Origin: Casuarina equisetifolia | Lineage: Eukaryota > Streptophyta > Magnoliopsida > Fagales > Casuarinaceae | Direction of reading: 5' to 3' | DNA: 64,000 bases | Assembly: GCA_028551475.1 (NCBI GenBank) | Contig: CM052354.1 | Location: 6,640,001-6,704,000 of the forward strand | Shown here: in pieces, positions 47,971-60,685 of the stretch | Layout of the letters: every line of letters starts with the position of its first letter | How positions within the stretch are numbered: position 1 is the first letter of the stretch | Translations under genes and position numbers: made by a program | Notes under the pieces: generated by a model | The model's database searches: none | What the model was told of the DNA's origin: nothing | Seen by the model: only the letters and a program-made list of their open reading frames with translations

Positions 47971-48510
47971 ACAATATTTGTCTGACCACAAGGTCTAGAG
48001 TTCTATATGTATCTCCTGCACTCCCCCTTTAACCAAGCTCCTCAAAAAGAAAAAGAAAAAAACTGGTCACTATGTCTAATCGTTAAATCTAACGGATAAT
48101 TGCACATCTTCTTCTATAACATCTATCATAGGATTCTTCAAAAAAAGTCCTAAGGATTCCAATTTTCAAAAGACAAACATTTCCTAAGCAATTTTAATAT
48201 CATAGGCCTAGGCTCCAACCCAAAAGTATAACTCAATAGAAAGAATAATCAAATCCTTTTATATTGTCAAATTGTTTCACTTATCTTCTCGTTGGAGGAG
48301 AAGTTTGCAATATTAAGTTTTATGAGATGTTAATGTTGCAAAAATTTGGCAAGCAGCATTTGTGGATTCTAGAATGGAGAAAACCCAGCCCTTCCTAAAT
48401 AATCATTATTTAGATTATTGTTATTTTGTACGACAAATGGGCTAAATTTGGTGCCTAACCATTTGACAAATGGCTCGATACATATATGATAATTACCTAA
48501 TTTTTTGTTA

Positions 48511-50089
48511 TAAGTGTTATAAGCCTTTGAACATGCCTATATAAGATATAAAATGCCGTATTTTTATTTTTAAAATTTTAAATCTTGAGTTTTATTTAGG
48601 TGAAAATACATACAATCTTTAATATAAAACTTTATACCTCCTATTTTCTTTTTCTTGCTCTAAAATATATGTGGAACAATCCAAAGTTTTGGCTCTTTTA
48701 TTTATTCATTTTAATTTTTCCATTATAATTGTTGCTCTGTTACAAGATCAAATTTTGACATGTTCAATTAAAAACGCATAGAAAACAAAAGCAATTTTCT
48801 TACTATATACATATTTTAGGAAAAAATGATAGTTTGGATTAAAAAAGAAGAAAAATATTATTCCAGCCACCAAAAAAATCCTTCAAATTGCAAAAAAAAA
48901 AAAAAGTATTTCAATTTTCAAAACTCATCAGAAATTTCAATATCTTTTCTAAAAACAGGGAAATGCCATATTATTAAAAAAAAAGGTTCATACTATTAAC
49001 CTTATAAAATTACCTTAAGGATATAGAAACCTATAGAAAAAGTAGTTCAGAGCAAGTTCTCTATCTTTTGTGTAAACCTAAATGACATGGAGTTCTACAT
49101 GAATACGCAAATTATGTATGATGCTAAAATGTGACATTTGGAAATATGTACATTTCTAGTGAGATTCAAGATGTTTCTTCTACCATAAGTTTAGGCCACA
49201 TAAGACAAAAAGAACATAGGTATATAGAAGAACTTCCATCAAACGAAAATGTTGAATGTAAAAAATCCTTTTAAGGATTACTTTTACTAATATCTTCTTG
49301 CCCAGAAGTAAAGGGGTGGACTAGCAACTAACAGTACAATTCCATATGCTAATGCTTATGAATGGAAATATTGTTACAAACCAATATGCCAATGCATTAG
49401 TTTTGGTCACATCATGCCACAGCACCATGGGCAAGCAGGCATTCAACATAAAAAGAACCACAAAAACTTAAGAATTAGATTATGGTCATTAATTGCATAT
49501 ATTGTGTCAATTCAAAATCTTATCATGTGTTTGTAATGCATTACAAGTTTTCCATTGAAAAAGTATAACCTCAATAATCCTTTGATTGTCATTATTAAAA
49601 CCCTAAGGGAAACTTCTTAAATGAAGACACAAAGGATTCCAATAATTTCCATTTTTATTCATGAATTCATTAAAGACAACTGTAATGAAGCCCGACAAAA
49701 GCAATGAAAATTAACAAAGCCACAAGAAAGCCGACGGTAGTTATGATCAAGAAGACAAAAACCTACATAAAAACTAATAGTGTCCTAATGGCGAAAGGAC
49801 ACCATTTTGAATCCTCTAATTGTTATAATAAATAGCAGATTGTCCACTCAACCAACCCAAGTATAGAACTTTAAACTTTAAAAGTCACATGTAAGCTCAA
49901 ACGGCATTGAGGTAAACATAAAATCTATACTTCTTTCTTTATGCTTGGTTAAACCAACAGGTCTACCAACACACCTTCTAGATGGGAAACAATCATGGAA
50001 ATGTAAATCAAATTGTATTAAAAAAAAAAAAGACCACGACTTTTTCAATGGCATAAAGAAATCCGATGTCTATATAACTCTAAAGTGTT
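48511..50089. other. non-coding part of unit C
   Basis: No gene. It matches the unit B2 spacer at 32440-33955. A-runs near 48892 and 48977. No independent features seen. Confidence 0.5.
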
Positions 50090-50390
50090 GTTACATATAT
50101 ATTAGCAAACATGTCAAATGCTTCCACCATACTTGTCTTGAACTTCACTTTTTGGTATACGTACCATCCCTACCGGCAACCCCCTTTGGGAACGTACATT
50201 ACTGAGACTGTGAATAGGGTTTAGAAACCTTGATGTATCTACATAATAACGATCTAAACCACTAGTTAACATATTAGCATAAACCATTTCCAATTACTTG
50301 AATTTTGTAATTTTTAAGCAAAAGATTACTAAAAGCAAGTTGGCAAAATTAACATTAAGAATAAGAAACATAAATAAACCCATATTACTA
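50090..50390 (-). pseudogene. neprosin 5' relic, minus strand of head-to-head pair 2
   Basis: Exon 3 relic (about 50100-50215: AATGCTTCCACCATACT, TACGTACCATCCC, CAACCCCCTTTGG) and exon 2 relic (about 50295-50340) fused to exon 1 start (AACATTAAGAATAAGAAACATAAATAAACCCAT, ending near 50383). Same exon 2/exon 1 fusion as at 33960-34330, so that deletion predates the B2/C duplication. Confidence 0.75.
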
Positions 50391-50599
50391 TACCATGTAG
50401 TTGGATTTTTGTAAATCAATCATAGTTACATATTTAGATTTTTTCCCTCATAATTAATTTTCTTTTAAAATAATCTAAAAACAATTTTATAGTTAATTGA
50501 GGGAAATGGTATCTTTGACTAATTAACAAAGTCATAACTCTCTATATAGCATATATACCAATATAGGTGTCAATAATTTTTCTTCACAAGCATCATTGG

Positions 50600-51240
50600 T
50601 TTTTTTTTCTTTTCTTTTATGGATTTGCTTATGTTTCTTACTCTTGGCTTTAATTTTAACTATTATGGAATTGATGGAGGAAGAAGCATTTCTCAGTATG
50701 AGTTGGAAGGATGAAAACTAATTCGAGATGAGACAACAATCAATGCAATTTAGAAAAAAAATTTGTAATTTTTTAGTATAATTTATGCTTTGCTTGTCTA
50801 AAATTTAGTTATTACTGAAGCTTCCAAATATGGTTAATGAGGAACTTTACTGTCTTTGTGCAGTCAAGCAATTATGTTGAGTATGATTGTGTGGATATAT
50901 ATATAAGCAACTTGAATTACGCAAAGGCTTAAGAATCACAAAATTTAATGAAAAATTTTTATGCTAATTGTTTTTAAGATTATTGGCAAAAACATGATGG
51001 TAGATAGATATTGTGGCCTTGGTTTTCAATGGCAATGGAAAACCTTTACCCCTCCTTTAATGCATTTATAGTTCACAATGTTATTATGTATAGGAACCCA
51101 AGTTTTTGAATAGGATGGACAAAAAATTAAGTTTCATCAAACACTAAAATTTTGGAAATGGACGTTCCCGGTGGTGGCAGCCCAAAAGTAATGGTAAGAA
51201 CCAAAGTTGAGACCATACTAAATTGAAAGCTAGAGAAGTT
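50600..51240 (+). pseudogene. neprosin 5' relic, plus strand of head-to-head pair 2
   Basis: Exon 1 relic (about 50618-50740) reads TATGGATTTGCTTATGTTTCTT..GATGGAGGAAGAAGCATTTCTC. Exon 2 relic is near 50870-50945 (GAGTATGATTGTGTGGATATATATATAAGCAACTTG), exon 3 relic near 51105-51195 (GAACCCAAGTTTTTGAATAGG, ATGGACGTTCCCGGTGG). Shifts throughout; exons 4-7 absent. Confidence 0.75.
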
Positions 51241-51373
51241 AGAACTTGATGTCCAATATTGTGATTAGTTGTAAATAATACCTTTTCTTGTACTGAATTG
51301 AACTAAATAACAACGGGCAAATGGCTATCATACAAACCGAGTTGATTCAATGAAATTTAGGTGCAACTGAACA

Positions 51374-52563
51374 TGTTAAACAAGTAATATAATGATAAGA
51401 AAGATATCATCCCATGGAGATTGATGATTACTAGACTAACTAATTACTAATGGTGAATAATTCATAGGATTTATTTAACAAATCCAAATGATAGATGGTA
51501 GATTAACTAATTAGATCTAAGAAAACTCAATACACAAAATATGTTAGAGCATATGATTTCACCATAACTATTAGGTATTAATATTGATTATTTATACTTA
51601 TAAGAGGGATAATATCAATGTGATGGCAGAACTTCATAATTTATTTATTATCCTATGTTTAGGTATAGCAAACCTATTTAGTTCATTAATTCATTATAAC
51701 TCTATATATGAATTGAAACAAATCAAATGCATTAGGATCTATGAACATTCATAGTTTACGCCAAAAACCATACAAACAATATGGTATATGTCTATTTATA
51801 TTTAATTTATGGTTACATATTACATAAAGTAACATATCACCTCTTGTTAGTTTCAAATATGCAAATTAGATCATTTAAGTGGTAGCTAATCACTTAAAAG
51901 CATTAAACATAATAATATACAACTTCATATAAACAAAATATCTTGTAAAACATAATAATTATAAGATTCATACTATTATAATTAGGTTACATCGTAGCTC
52001 TAACAAAAGTAAACTAAAACATAAAGAAATAATGAGGAAAAACAATAATAGGAAATAGAGAAGGAATCCTAAATCCAAGAATAAGAACTCTGTCACCTTT
52101 TTTGTCTTCTTTTCAAGAAAACCTTGACTTGTGCTCAATTTCCTCCTCTCTCTTTTTTTGCCTCTTTTCTTCTCTTAAGTAAGATTTAGGTTTAAACCTA
52201 TCTCCTATCTTAGTAGAAATGGGTTTTGGATATCTAAAACAATTGGGTTTTGAATTCCTAATTTAATTTAGCTTGAAACTTTTAACGTGACTAGGTTTTC
52301 TAATTATTTAGAAAACCCAACAACAATGGAAAATTTAAAGCCCAAGCCCATCTTGATTTTCCTGATCTTGATATTTTGACCATATTTTACCATATAATAA
52401 GCACAAGGTTCTCCATGCTTATCCTTTTTCTCCACATCTTCTTATGGTATAAAAAGAAGGCAAATTCAAATAAATAAAAAGGAATTCAAATATTTTCTCA
52501 TAAGCATTGCATTATTTATTGCTTAAATATAGGTAAAATAACTCTATAAAAATAAATTTATCA
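51374..52563. repeat. LTR-like repeat, second copy of the left-edge element
   Basis: 51894-52563 matches 1-693 and ends at the same base (..AAATTTATCA). The sequence from about 51374 (TGTTAAACAAGTAATATAATG) up to 51894 is probably the rest of the element, since unit C homology stops just before it. No 5-bp duplication was found with these ends, so the left end is provisional. Confidence 0.5.
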
Positions 52564-54325
52564 CTTACTAGCTTCCACGTAGTAGATAATGGTCGTTTTA
52601 GATCACCCTCCCATAGGGAGAGAATGATTCCACATACGCCTGACCATAACTTGCACACCTTGGTACTAAATGGTGGAAAGGCAGCGATAAACCAAACTCT
52701 AGTAGAGAAGGCTCAAGGGGTTGGAAAATGTGACATCAGGCAGTCTAAGAAAACTAAGAAGAGTTGTTCCTTAATCAAGGTGACATAGTTAACACACACT
52801 TAGAAAATTCTCTCAATGACAAGGCTAAACATCCTACACATATTGGTGACTTAGAACTTGGGAAATTGTGTTCTAATAACACAATAAGAGAGGAGTAGAG
52901 TTTTGCAAATAGCCATAAGGTGCTATAAGGGTGAGGATATAAGGGAGAAACTAATCTTGCGAAGGACACTAGCTTTCCACAATACTTCCACTCGGGGCAG
53001 CTCCAAATGGGATAATAGACAATATTTTGATGGAGATTAGCAATGAATAGGAAGCTCACTTGTTGAACCAGTTTTAGCATACATCATTAATATATATTAT
53101 CTTTGTGTATATGGTGGATCTGGAGAAACTCCATGTGTTTGAGGTTCATGGGTTTGTTTTTAACAATACATGATTGGAATAAGCAAGAAAAAACTCTAGA
53201 TGGAGACTAGAGAGTAGTGAAAGAAAGGGGGAAGTAGAATTCTATACAAAGTGACAATGATGGTGTGGAAATAATGGATAATTCCATCATAACCCAGGAG
53301 GAATCACAAGCTTTGAACAATTTGAGCAAGGGAAACAAAATAGACAGGAGACTGAAGAAAAGAAGGGGTCCCAACTCCTTGCTCTACTTGAAACAATGAG
53401 AACAATGTAGGGAAGCAAAGCAAGGTACGACAATGTGTTTGAGAAATTTAAAATAACTAACTTAACTTATGGATCATGCTATGTTAGATGTGGCTCATAA
53501 TTAGCATGTCTCCTCTCTCTTTGATTCTTTTATTATGAAGAGATGAGGTAGCATTACTTCCTATTCCTTAAATCTCCCCTCTTATCGTAAGTGTTTAGTG
53601 GGATGTAGGGAATTTATTTCTCAACCACTAACACCTCTTGCTATTATTAAGGGAGATCTATTACATGTGAGAGTGGGTTTTAGTTTTGCAGCCAAAAAAG
53701 GATACTTTGATTGTAAGAGCATCATGAACACAAGACAACAAAGAGAAAAACAAAAAGAGAGAGAGAGCATGGAAGACAAACACCATGAGAGATTGTGTAG
53801 CCAGATTTGTATAGATCTAAGTGCAAATTACAATGTAGTTTTTAGTGTAGTACAAATTGGTGTGCAATGTGTGTAAAAAAATGAAAAAGAGATGGAAATC
53901 TATAAGCCATTCTTGTTTAACTTTTGTGCATTTTCTTGCATACTTAAAGGAGTGCTTAATGAATGTGTTTGGTGAAGAATTCCTATGAGGAAACTTTTAT
54001 ATTGTTGATTACAAATAGTAAAAGAAATATCTTCCAGCTCTACCCATCAATGTAGGCAATTATTGGTCAAACCAAGTAAATTTGTGTATTCTTTAGTGTG
54101 ATTTTATCTTTGCCATTTAATTTTTTATTTAGCCAATATTTGAAACAATATCTTAAGCTTGAAGAATAGTCAATTTTAATGATTAATTTGAGCTTAATTA
54201 GAACACATCATTAACATTTTTGCTATATTTTACACACTAGTTCATTTTTTTATACAACACTAGTTTGTTGTGTTGTTTTACACAACACACTATTTGGTTA
54301 TGATAGTTGGTGTGTAAAATTTATA
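52564..54325. other. non-coding, possible LINE and LTR debris
   Basis: No supported gene. Near 52670 a short plus-strand piece ('QTLVEKAQGVGK') recalls retroelement proteins but is too short to call. A small palindrome, TTGTTGTGTTGTTTTACACAACAC, lies near 54262-54285. Confidence 0.3.
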
Positions 54326-55002
54326 ATATGGCTATGATTAAAGCTAACGTAGAAAATTCTAATGGCAAGAATGATTTGGTTTGTGGAAGCTAAAGATAAA
54401 AGCTTTGTTAAACCATCAATAAGTAAATGCCACTCTAATTCTCAACTTGATAGATTCAGTATTCCAGGTCATTGGCAGCATTGAAAGGGAGGAATAGCCT
54501 ATCTCAATCTTTGAGGGATGAACGTAAAGATAAGATCCTGGAAAAGGTAAATGCCACTCTAATTCTCAACTTGATAGATTCAGTATTGAGGGAGTTAGCA
54601 TCCTAGAAGACCCCTACATGTTTATGGACTAAACTTGAAAGTTTATGGCTAATATGGCTATGATTAAAACTAATATGGCTAATATGACTATGATTAAAGC
54701 TAATGTAGAAAATTTTAATGGCAAAAATGATTTGGTTTATGGAAGCTAAAGATAAAATCTTTGTTAAACCATCAAAAGGTAAATGCCACTCTAATTCTCA
54801 ACTTGATAGATTCAGTATTCCAGGTCATTGGCAGCATTAAAAGGGAAGAATAGCCTATCTCAATCTTTGACGGATGAACGTAAAGATAAGATCCTAGAAA
54901 AGGTAAATGCCACTCTAATTCTCAACTTGATAGATTCAGTATTGAGGGAGGTAGCATCCTAGAAGACCTTTGCAAGTTTGTGTTCTAAACTTGAAAGTTT
55001 AT
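54326..55002 (+). repeat. 321-bp direct tandem duplication in gag
   Basis: Unit 1 is 54326-54646 and unit 2 is 54682-55002, equal in length with few differences, separated by 35 bp that is itself a partial copy (TAATATGGCTATGATTAAAAC). Within each unit a 41-bp word starting GTAAATGCCACTCTAATTC occurs twice (54423, 54547, 54779, 54903). Confidence 0.9.
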
Positions 55003-56452
55003 ATATGACAAAATCTCTCACCAATAGGTTCTATTTGAAGTAATGGTTATACACTTCTAGGATGGGAGAAGGAACTCCACTTGATAAGCATCTAGATGAG
55101 TTCAATAAAACTTTATTGGATTTGCAAAATATAGATGTTAAAGTGGATGATGGAGATCGAACACTTATTTTGTTATGTTCTTTGACTAAATCCTATGATC
55201 AATTGGTTACTACTTTGTTGTATGGCCGAGACACTATGTCCATGGAAGAAGTGAAGGCTTCTTTAAACTCAACCGAGTTGAGGAAAAAGGTGACGAAGGA
55301 GTTTAATGAGTCCAATGCTTCTAGATTGGTGGTTAGAGGATGAACCAGTAAGAGAGGATAACAAAGTAGCAGACATTCAAGCAGTCGAGGTAAGTCAAGA
55401 TCAAAGTCCAAAACCTAAAAAAGTGAAGTGCTATCATTGTCACAAAGAAGACCATTTTAGGAGAGATTGCATGAATAGAAGAGAAATAAAAGACAAGAAT
55501 AAGAAAGCAACTTTAGAAAATGAAAGGCCTATAGCAGTAGCTAAAGAAGAAGATTCAAATGCAAACTTAGTTTTGAATGTTTCAGAGAATTCTTTTGATG
55601 ATAGCTAATGCAAGATTTAGCTTGTTCATTTCATATGTCACCACATCGGGAATGGTTTGTAAATTATCAACCATTGAGAGGTGGAAAGTTGCTTATAGGG
55701 AACAATATGGCATACAAGGTGGTTGGCATAGGGTCAGTTTAGATTGAAACACATGATGGAGTGGTGAGAACACTTAAATAGGCAAAACATATTCTTGAGT
55801 TGAAAAGGAATTTTATTCCTCTTGGTACTCTTGAGGCAAATGGTTGTGAATGGAGAGCCAAAAATAGTATCTTGAAAGTGCTTAAAGGAGCTCTTGTTGT
55901 CATGAAAGGAATCAGATGTAATGGGTTGTATTTGCTTAAAGGAAACATCATTACAAGTGGAGCAACAATTTTAACTTTGAAGTCAAAAAAGGAGAACACC
56001 ATGTTGTGGCATATGAGTGAAAGAGGCATGCTGATACTTAGCAAATAAGTTCTTCTTGGTGGTAAAAGGTTAAGCAAGATAGACTTTTATAGGCACTACT
56101 TATATGGCAAGCAAACATGGTTAAAGTTCAACATTGCAGTCCCTTAAACAAAGGACACATTGGATTACATTCATTTAGATTTATAGGCCCAACTTATGTT
56201 TCTTCCATAGGAGGGGCAAGGTACATGCTAACACATATAGATGACTTCTTAAGAAAAGTTTAGGTGTACTTTTTGAATCATAAAGATGAAGATTTAGAAA
56301 GTTTGTGCAATGGAAGACTTTGATAGAGAAGTAGATTAGTAGATAGGTTAAAAGGCTCAAATCTATTAATGGCATAGACTTTTGCAACCAAGAGTTTGAA
56401 GATTATTGTAAGAAAGAGGGTATAGCAAGGCATCACATTCTTGTACACTACC
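54326..56452 (+). pseudogene. copia gag, zinc knuckle and integrase remnant, with internal duplication
   Basis: After a doubled 5' end (54326-55002) the gag reads 'LESLYMTKSLTNRFYLK' and 'MGEGTPLDKHLDEFN' to 'LYGRDTMSMEEVKASLNS' (55062-55343). A good CCHC knuckle, CYHCHKEDHFRRDC, is at about 55430-55470. The protease part is decayed, and GAG-pre-integrase reads 'LWHMSERGMLILSK', with the usual RLGHM between LWHM and SERG deleted. The integrase core is followed in broken pieces to 'KKEGIARHH' (about 56415-56440), where repeat R begins and the rest is lost. Confidence 0.8.
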
Positions 56453-57496
56453 AAGAATACTTACAATTGTCCTTGAAAGCTGTACTTACACAAATTGTCT
56501 AACTTAAGGCACCAAAATCCATTTTTTATTTTTATTTTTTATGTTAACCTATAATTTGTATAACCTTTCTCGCATTTCTTAAAGGTGAATGGAAGAGTGA
56601 TTTAAGAGCATTCTTGAATTGATTGAAGGTAGTATGTGTTGAAACATATGATGTGTTGTGACCCATTTTAGTTTGTCATTCTTTAAATTTCTTATACTAG
56701 CCTGCTTACTAATTGAAGGGCCCATTGATTCTTCTTTGAAGCTGTACTTATGTGTAAATAGACACAAAAGTTATTGATTCAACACAAGTGAACATAGTAG
56801 CTTATAGACAAAACCTTCCCACAAGTTTTTTGTGTAGAACACTTGCCTTGCTTTCTCTTCATTTCTTCAATAGGATGAAGATTAGTTTAACTTGCATGGT
56901 AAAATATAGGTATATTAATATTTAAAAGACAAAAACTTGGAAACACAAGTTGTAAATAGAAAAATGATGACCAACTTCTATCAAGAGATATTATCATGAA
57001 AGACATATATGGGTGATGTTAATCTACCTAAATCTAATAATTGATTAGCTCTCTTGTTTGAATGAATGCTTTATTTAAATCAAAACAATTACCATATATT
57101 TCTATTTTAACATATTATATTTTATTTATGTAATATAATTCCCATACAAGAAGCAAAGGTAGAGCTAAAACTACACTAGACTTGTCCTTACAAGGGCAAG
57201 AGAAGTTAGTTTAGATTTACTACTAAACCATAAATAAATGGGCTAGGCTATAGCTAAATCCAAATCATACACTATCCCACTGGTGTTCATACAATTGCAC
57301 ATATAATTTAGGCAGGCTATTTTGTCATCCTAGCCTTTGTCTTCTTACCAAGTAATGTGTTTGATGGATTAGAGCAATATTAACAGCTTCAAAGGATGAC
57401 TTCTCTATTGCCATTGACGTTTTTTGCTTACACAGCTACTTTTGGATTTGCACTTCCATAGGATGTTCGACTTCATCTTCTTGTATTCTAGGTAAA

Positions 57497-57834
57497 TTAC
57501 TATCACCATAGATAGAGCTATTACTGTTAGCAGAGATTCTAGGCTAGTTACAAGCATATAACCTGAGATCCTCCTTGTTAGTATTGATTTGTTGTTTGTC
57601 TTCTTTTAGTGGAGTTCAAGGATCCACCCATTCATTAACATGAGTTAAGGACCCACTAGTCTCCACCTTCTTACATTTTGTAATTACACAATTTGTCCTC
57701 AACCATTTTTGTCGAATGCACCAATGACTCTTTACAACTTTGGCCAAACTCTTGTTGGAAGTCTTCCCATCCTTTAGGGGCTACTTATGTTTCTTGGAGA
57801 TATGTAGTCATGTCCTCAGCTTGTACATGATTAC
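57497..57834. repeat. host flank L, left of the copia 5' LTR
   Basis: 338 bp of host (repeat R) sequence from TTACTATCACCATAGATAG to ..GTACATGATTAC, directly before the 5' LTR. Part of it (GGCTAGTTACAAGCATATAACCTGA) is also in R copy 1 near 37807, which proves it is host and not LTR. A second copy lies at 60352-60685. Confidence 0.85.
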
Positions 57835-58229
57835 TGTTAACACAGAAGAGTGAGTCAACTCAGTTGGTGTGTGTAAAGCACGCACATGCCACATCAGCAC
57901 CACATCAGTAGTCGCCACCCGACCGTGACCCGCGACTAGATCCACGACCCAAGCTTACCCATGAGATGACCTGGTTCGTCCCCGACACTCCTATGAAACC
58001 TTAGCCACCGTGAATCTTCCAATCTCGATGATTCTTACCAAATATGTTTGTAATTGATTGTAGCTTTCGATTGTAGCTTTATGTTGTAAAGATTTTGTAC
58101 AAAATGAATTTAATCGGAGTTTTATCAGTGAAATAAACCTAGGTTTAATCTTCTCCACCGTTCTTCCCTTTCTCTGTAATTCCGGCCAAATTATGTTTCC
58201 GTTTAGGTAGCCAAAGTCATATTCTAACA
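57835..58229 (+). repeat. 5' LTR of inserted copia
   Basis: 395 bp, TGTTAACACAGAAGAG to ..ATTCTAACA, preceded by target copy ATTAC (57830-57834). It is followed at once by TGGTATCACGCGAGCC, a slightly changed initiator-Met primer-binding site. Many differences from the 3' LTR are CG in the 3' copy against TG or CA here. Confidence 0.88.
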
Positions 58230-58273
58230 TGGTATCACGCGAGCCATTGGCAAATGCCCCCAATCCGATCCCC

Positions 58274-58990
58274 ATGGCCTCTAATTCCAATAATTCCTCT
58301 TTGTCCTCTTCTATTTCCACCCTCCTAAGTAACCCTAATTCTTCATTGGCGGTCCCCTCTTCCACCTCCTTTGACCGCTTTGATGGGTCCAACTATGTTC
58401 TTTGGTAGACCTGCCTTATGCCGTTCCTCTTCTCCTGGAATCTAATTTAGATTTTGGACGGCTCTAGACCTGCTTCTCCTAAATCGCCCATCACACCTGA
58501 TGGCTCTGCCAAACAGAATCCCTTCTATTCTACTTGGCTCAGCCATCACCAGGCCACTCTTAGTTGGCTTATGGCGACCTCAACCAACACCATCGTCACC
58601 CAACTCACCGACATGTTGTCTTCGATAGAAGTGTGGTTGTTTCTGAAGCGCACCTACACCAAGCAATCATCAGCTCACTCTACCGCCATCTGCACGAAAC
58701 TGCAATCGATCATAAAGGGCTCTCGATTGGTGATAGAGTTTCTTTCACAAGTCAAAGATCTGCTTGACCAGCTTAGCATTATTGGCGGCAAGCTCTTGGA
58801 GGATGAGTACCGGTCGTAGGTTTTTCAAGGCCTAGGGGAAGATTTTGACGACCTAGCCACCTCTGTGGCCACTGTTGAAACTGCCACCGAGCCCTTCAGC
58901 CGTGAGGCTTTCCACAGGCTGATTCTTGCCTATGAGGGTCATCACAACCATACTTGGCACACTTTTGTCTCCTCCGTTGTTGCTTTCGCG
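58274..58990 (+). pseudogene. copia gag relic of the inserted element
   Basis: ATG at 58274 lies 45 nt after the LTR. Ser-rich start, then 'FDRFDGSNYVLW', a stop, 'WLSHHQATLSWLMAT', 'EVWLFLKRTYTKQSSA', 'FLSQVKDLLDQLS' and, after a further stop, 'FQGLGEDFDDLATSV'. This is the gag pattern of the UBN2_3/retrotran_gag type. 59010-59480 after it is GC-rich, repetitive and lacks a zinc knuckle. Confidence 0.75.
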
Positions 58991-59489
58991 GCATTCCCCA
59001 ATTCACGGTGAGGCGGGTCTAGATCTGGTCTCTCTGGATTGACCTATGCAGGATCCTACCCAAGGGCCTCCTACCTAAGCTAGTGCACGCGAGACCACAT
59101 AGGCCAGCATGCGGGTTCGTACGTGGGCCAGCATGCAGGCCCGTATACGGGCCCTGTCGCGCCCTCGCTTGCGAGTTGTCACATGGGCTCATTTGCTGCA
59201 GGCCCATCCACAGGCCAAATTATGGGCCCGCACGTAGGAAATGGGCTTTTCCCTCTCTGGTAGGCCTAAAATTGGCTAATTGCTCTGCAAACTACGGAGC
59301 TCATTAAGCTCGCCCCTATTGCCACCTATGCTGTAAATCGAGCCACCATGTTGCGAATTGTTGAGAGTGAATTAATCCCACTTTTATGCCGCCCTCTAAG
59401 CTCGGCCCACAATTTTCCCCCAAGCCCACTATGCTTATCCCTCTGGGCCCAATCCATATTACCCACCCCCCCTTTGAGTCCAAGTCCAC

Positions 59490-60351
59490 TACACCCTTGC
59501 AATTAGTCCATTTTGATGTTTAAGGTCCCTCCCCTATAGTGTCTTTGAACGACAATAAATAGTATGTTTGTTTCACTAATGATTTCTCTCGTTTTTCTTG
59601 GCTTTATCACTTCTCCTCTCATTCTCAATTTCTTGATATATTTACCATCTTTTATAAATTTGTGGAAACTCAACTTCAATGCAAGTTGCAGGCTATACAG
59701 TGTAATGGTGCTCCCGAGTTTCTCTCTTCGGCCTTTCGCTCCTACCTTCGACAACACAGTGTTCATCAACGCTTATCCTGCCTTTATGCCCCTTTTCAAA
59801 ATGGGGTTGGCGAACGCAAGCATCGCCATATCGTCGAGATTGATCTCGCCCTGCTTACTCAGGCTGCTGTCCCTACTCACTTCTGGAACTTTGCTTTTGA
59901 GATGACTGTCTTCCTCATCAACCGCCTCTCAACGTCTATTCTCGAGCGCCATTCTCCTTAGTAGGTACTATTTCATCAGCCTCTTGATCTTTCAGACTTA
60001 TGTGTGTTTGGTTGTGTAGTTTTTCCCTATCTACGTTCATATTCCCCACACAAGCTTGCTCCTCGCTCCCGTGCTTGTGTATTTCTTGGCTATCCTCTTG
60101 GCTACCGGGGGTATCACTGCTACTGCCCTACCACCCATAAATACTTTACTATTGCAAATGTTGTCTTCCATGAAGCTGTTTTCCCTTATCATACTTTCCT
60201 TACTCCACCTTCTTCCCCCTCCCCCTCCCCCTCCCCCTTAGCTCCTACTCCATCTCAGCTACACATCCTCCCCTTGCCCCTTCCCTGCCTCCCCCATCAT
60301 TACCGTTTCCCTTCACCTCCTCCTTAGACCTTACTAATCCTGAGTCCCTTG
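59490..60351 (+). pseudogene. copia integrase relic of the inserted element
   Basis: 'LVHFDV' (first Asp), 'CFTNDFSRFSWLY', 'IQCNGAPEF' (the usual second Asp is Asn) and 'QNGVGERKHRHIVE' (Glu kept) outline the rve core. 'VFGCVVFPYLRSY' and 'CVFLGYPLGYRGYHCY' are the SH3-like domain. The tail is Ser/Pro-rich, partly coded by a CCCCCT hexamer array (60215-60238). One stop pair at 59961 and a frame change split it. Confidence 0.8.
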
Positions 60352-60685
60352 TTACTATCACCATAGATAGATCTATTACTGTTAGCAAGATTCCAGGCTA
60401 GTTACAAGAACATAACCTGAGATCCTCCTTGTTAGTATTGATTTGTTGTTTGTCTTCTTTTAGTGGAGTTCGAGGATCCAGCCATTCTTTAACATGAGTT
60501 AGGGACCTGCTGGTCTCCACTTTACATTCTGCAATTACATAATTTGTCCTCAACCATTTTTGTCAAATGCACCAATGACTCTCTACAACTTTGGCCAAAC
60601 TCTTGTTGGAAGTCTTCCCATCCTTTAGGGGTTACTTGTGTTTCTTGGAGATATGTAGTCATGTCCTCAGCTTGTACATGATTAC
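60352..60685. repeat. second copy of host flank L, trapped before the 3' LTR
   Basis: 334 bp, same order and orientation as 57497-57834 and ending in the same ATTAC before an LTR. It stands where RT, RNase H and the polypurine tract should be. Confidence 0.88.

Larger units (their letters stand above)
43641..51345 (-). repeat. segmental duplication unit C, the longest copy
   Basis: Continuous from ATTAAACACTAATCACC (43642) through neprosin gene C to the head-to-head pseudogene pair and beyond (GCTATCATACAAACC at about 51330). 43641-48510 matches units A and B; 48365-51345 matches B2 (32256-35160). It therefore keeps the full ancestral order that the B region shows in broken form. Confidence 0.8.

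Noticed and set aside
57525..58229. A longer 5' LTR beginning at TGTTAGCAGAG (57525), also preceded by ATTAC
   Set aside because: 57541-57566 is also present in repeat R copy 1, so it is host sequence; the LTR must start later, at 57835, where ATTAC also precedes it.
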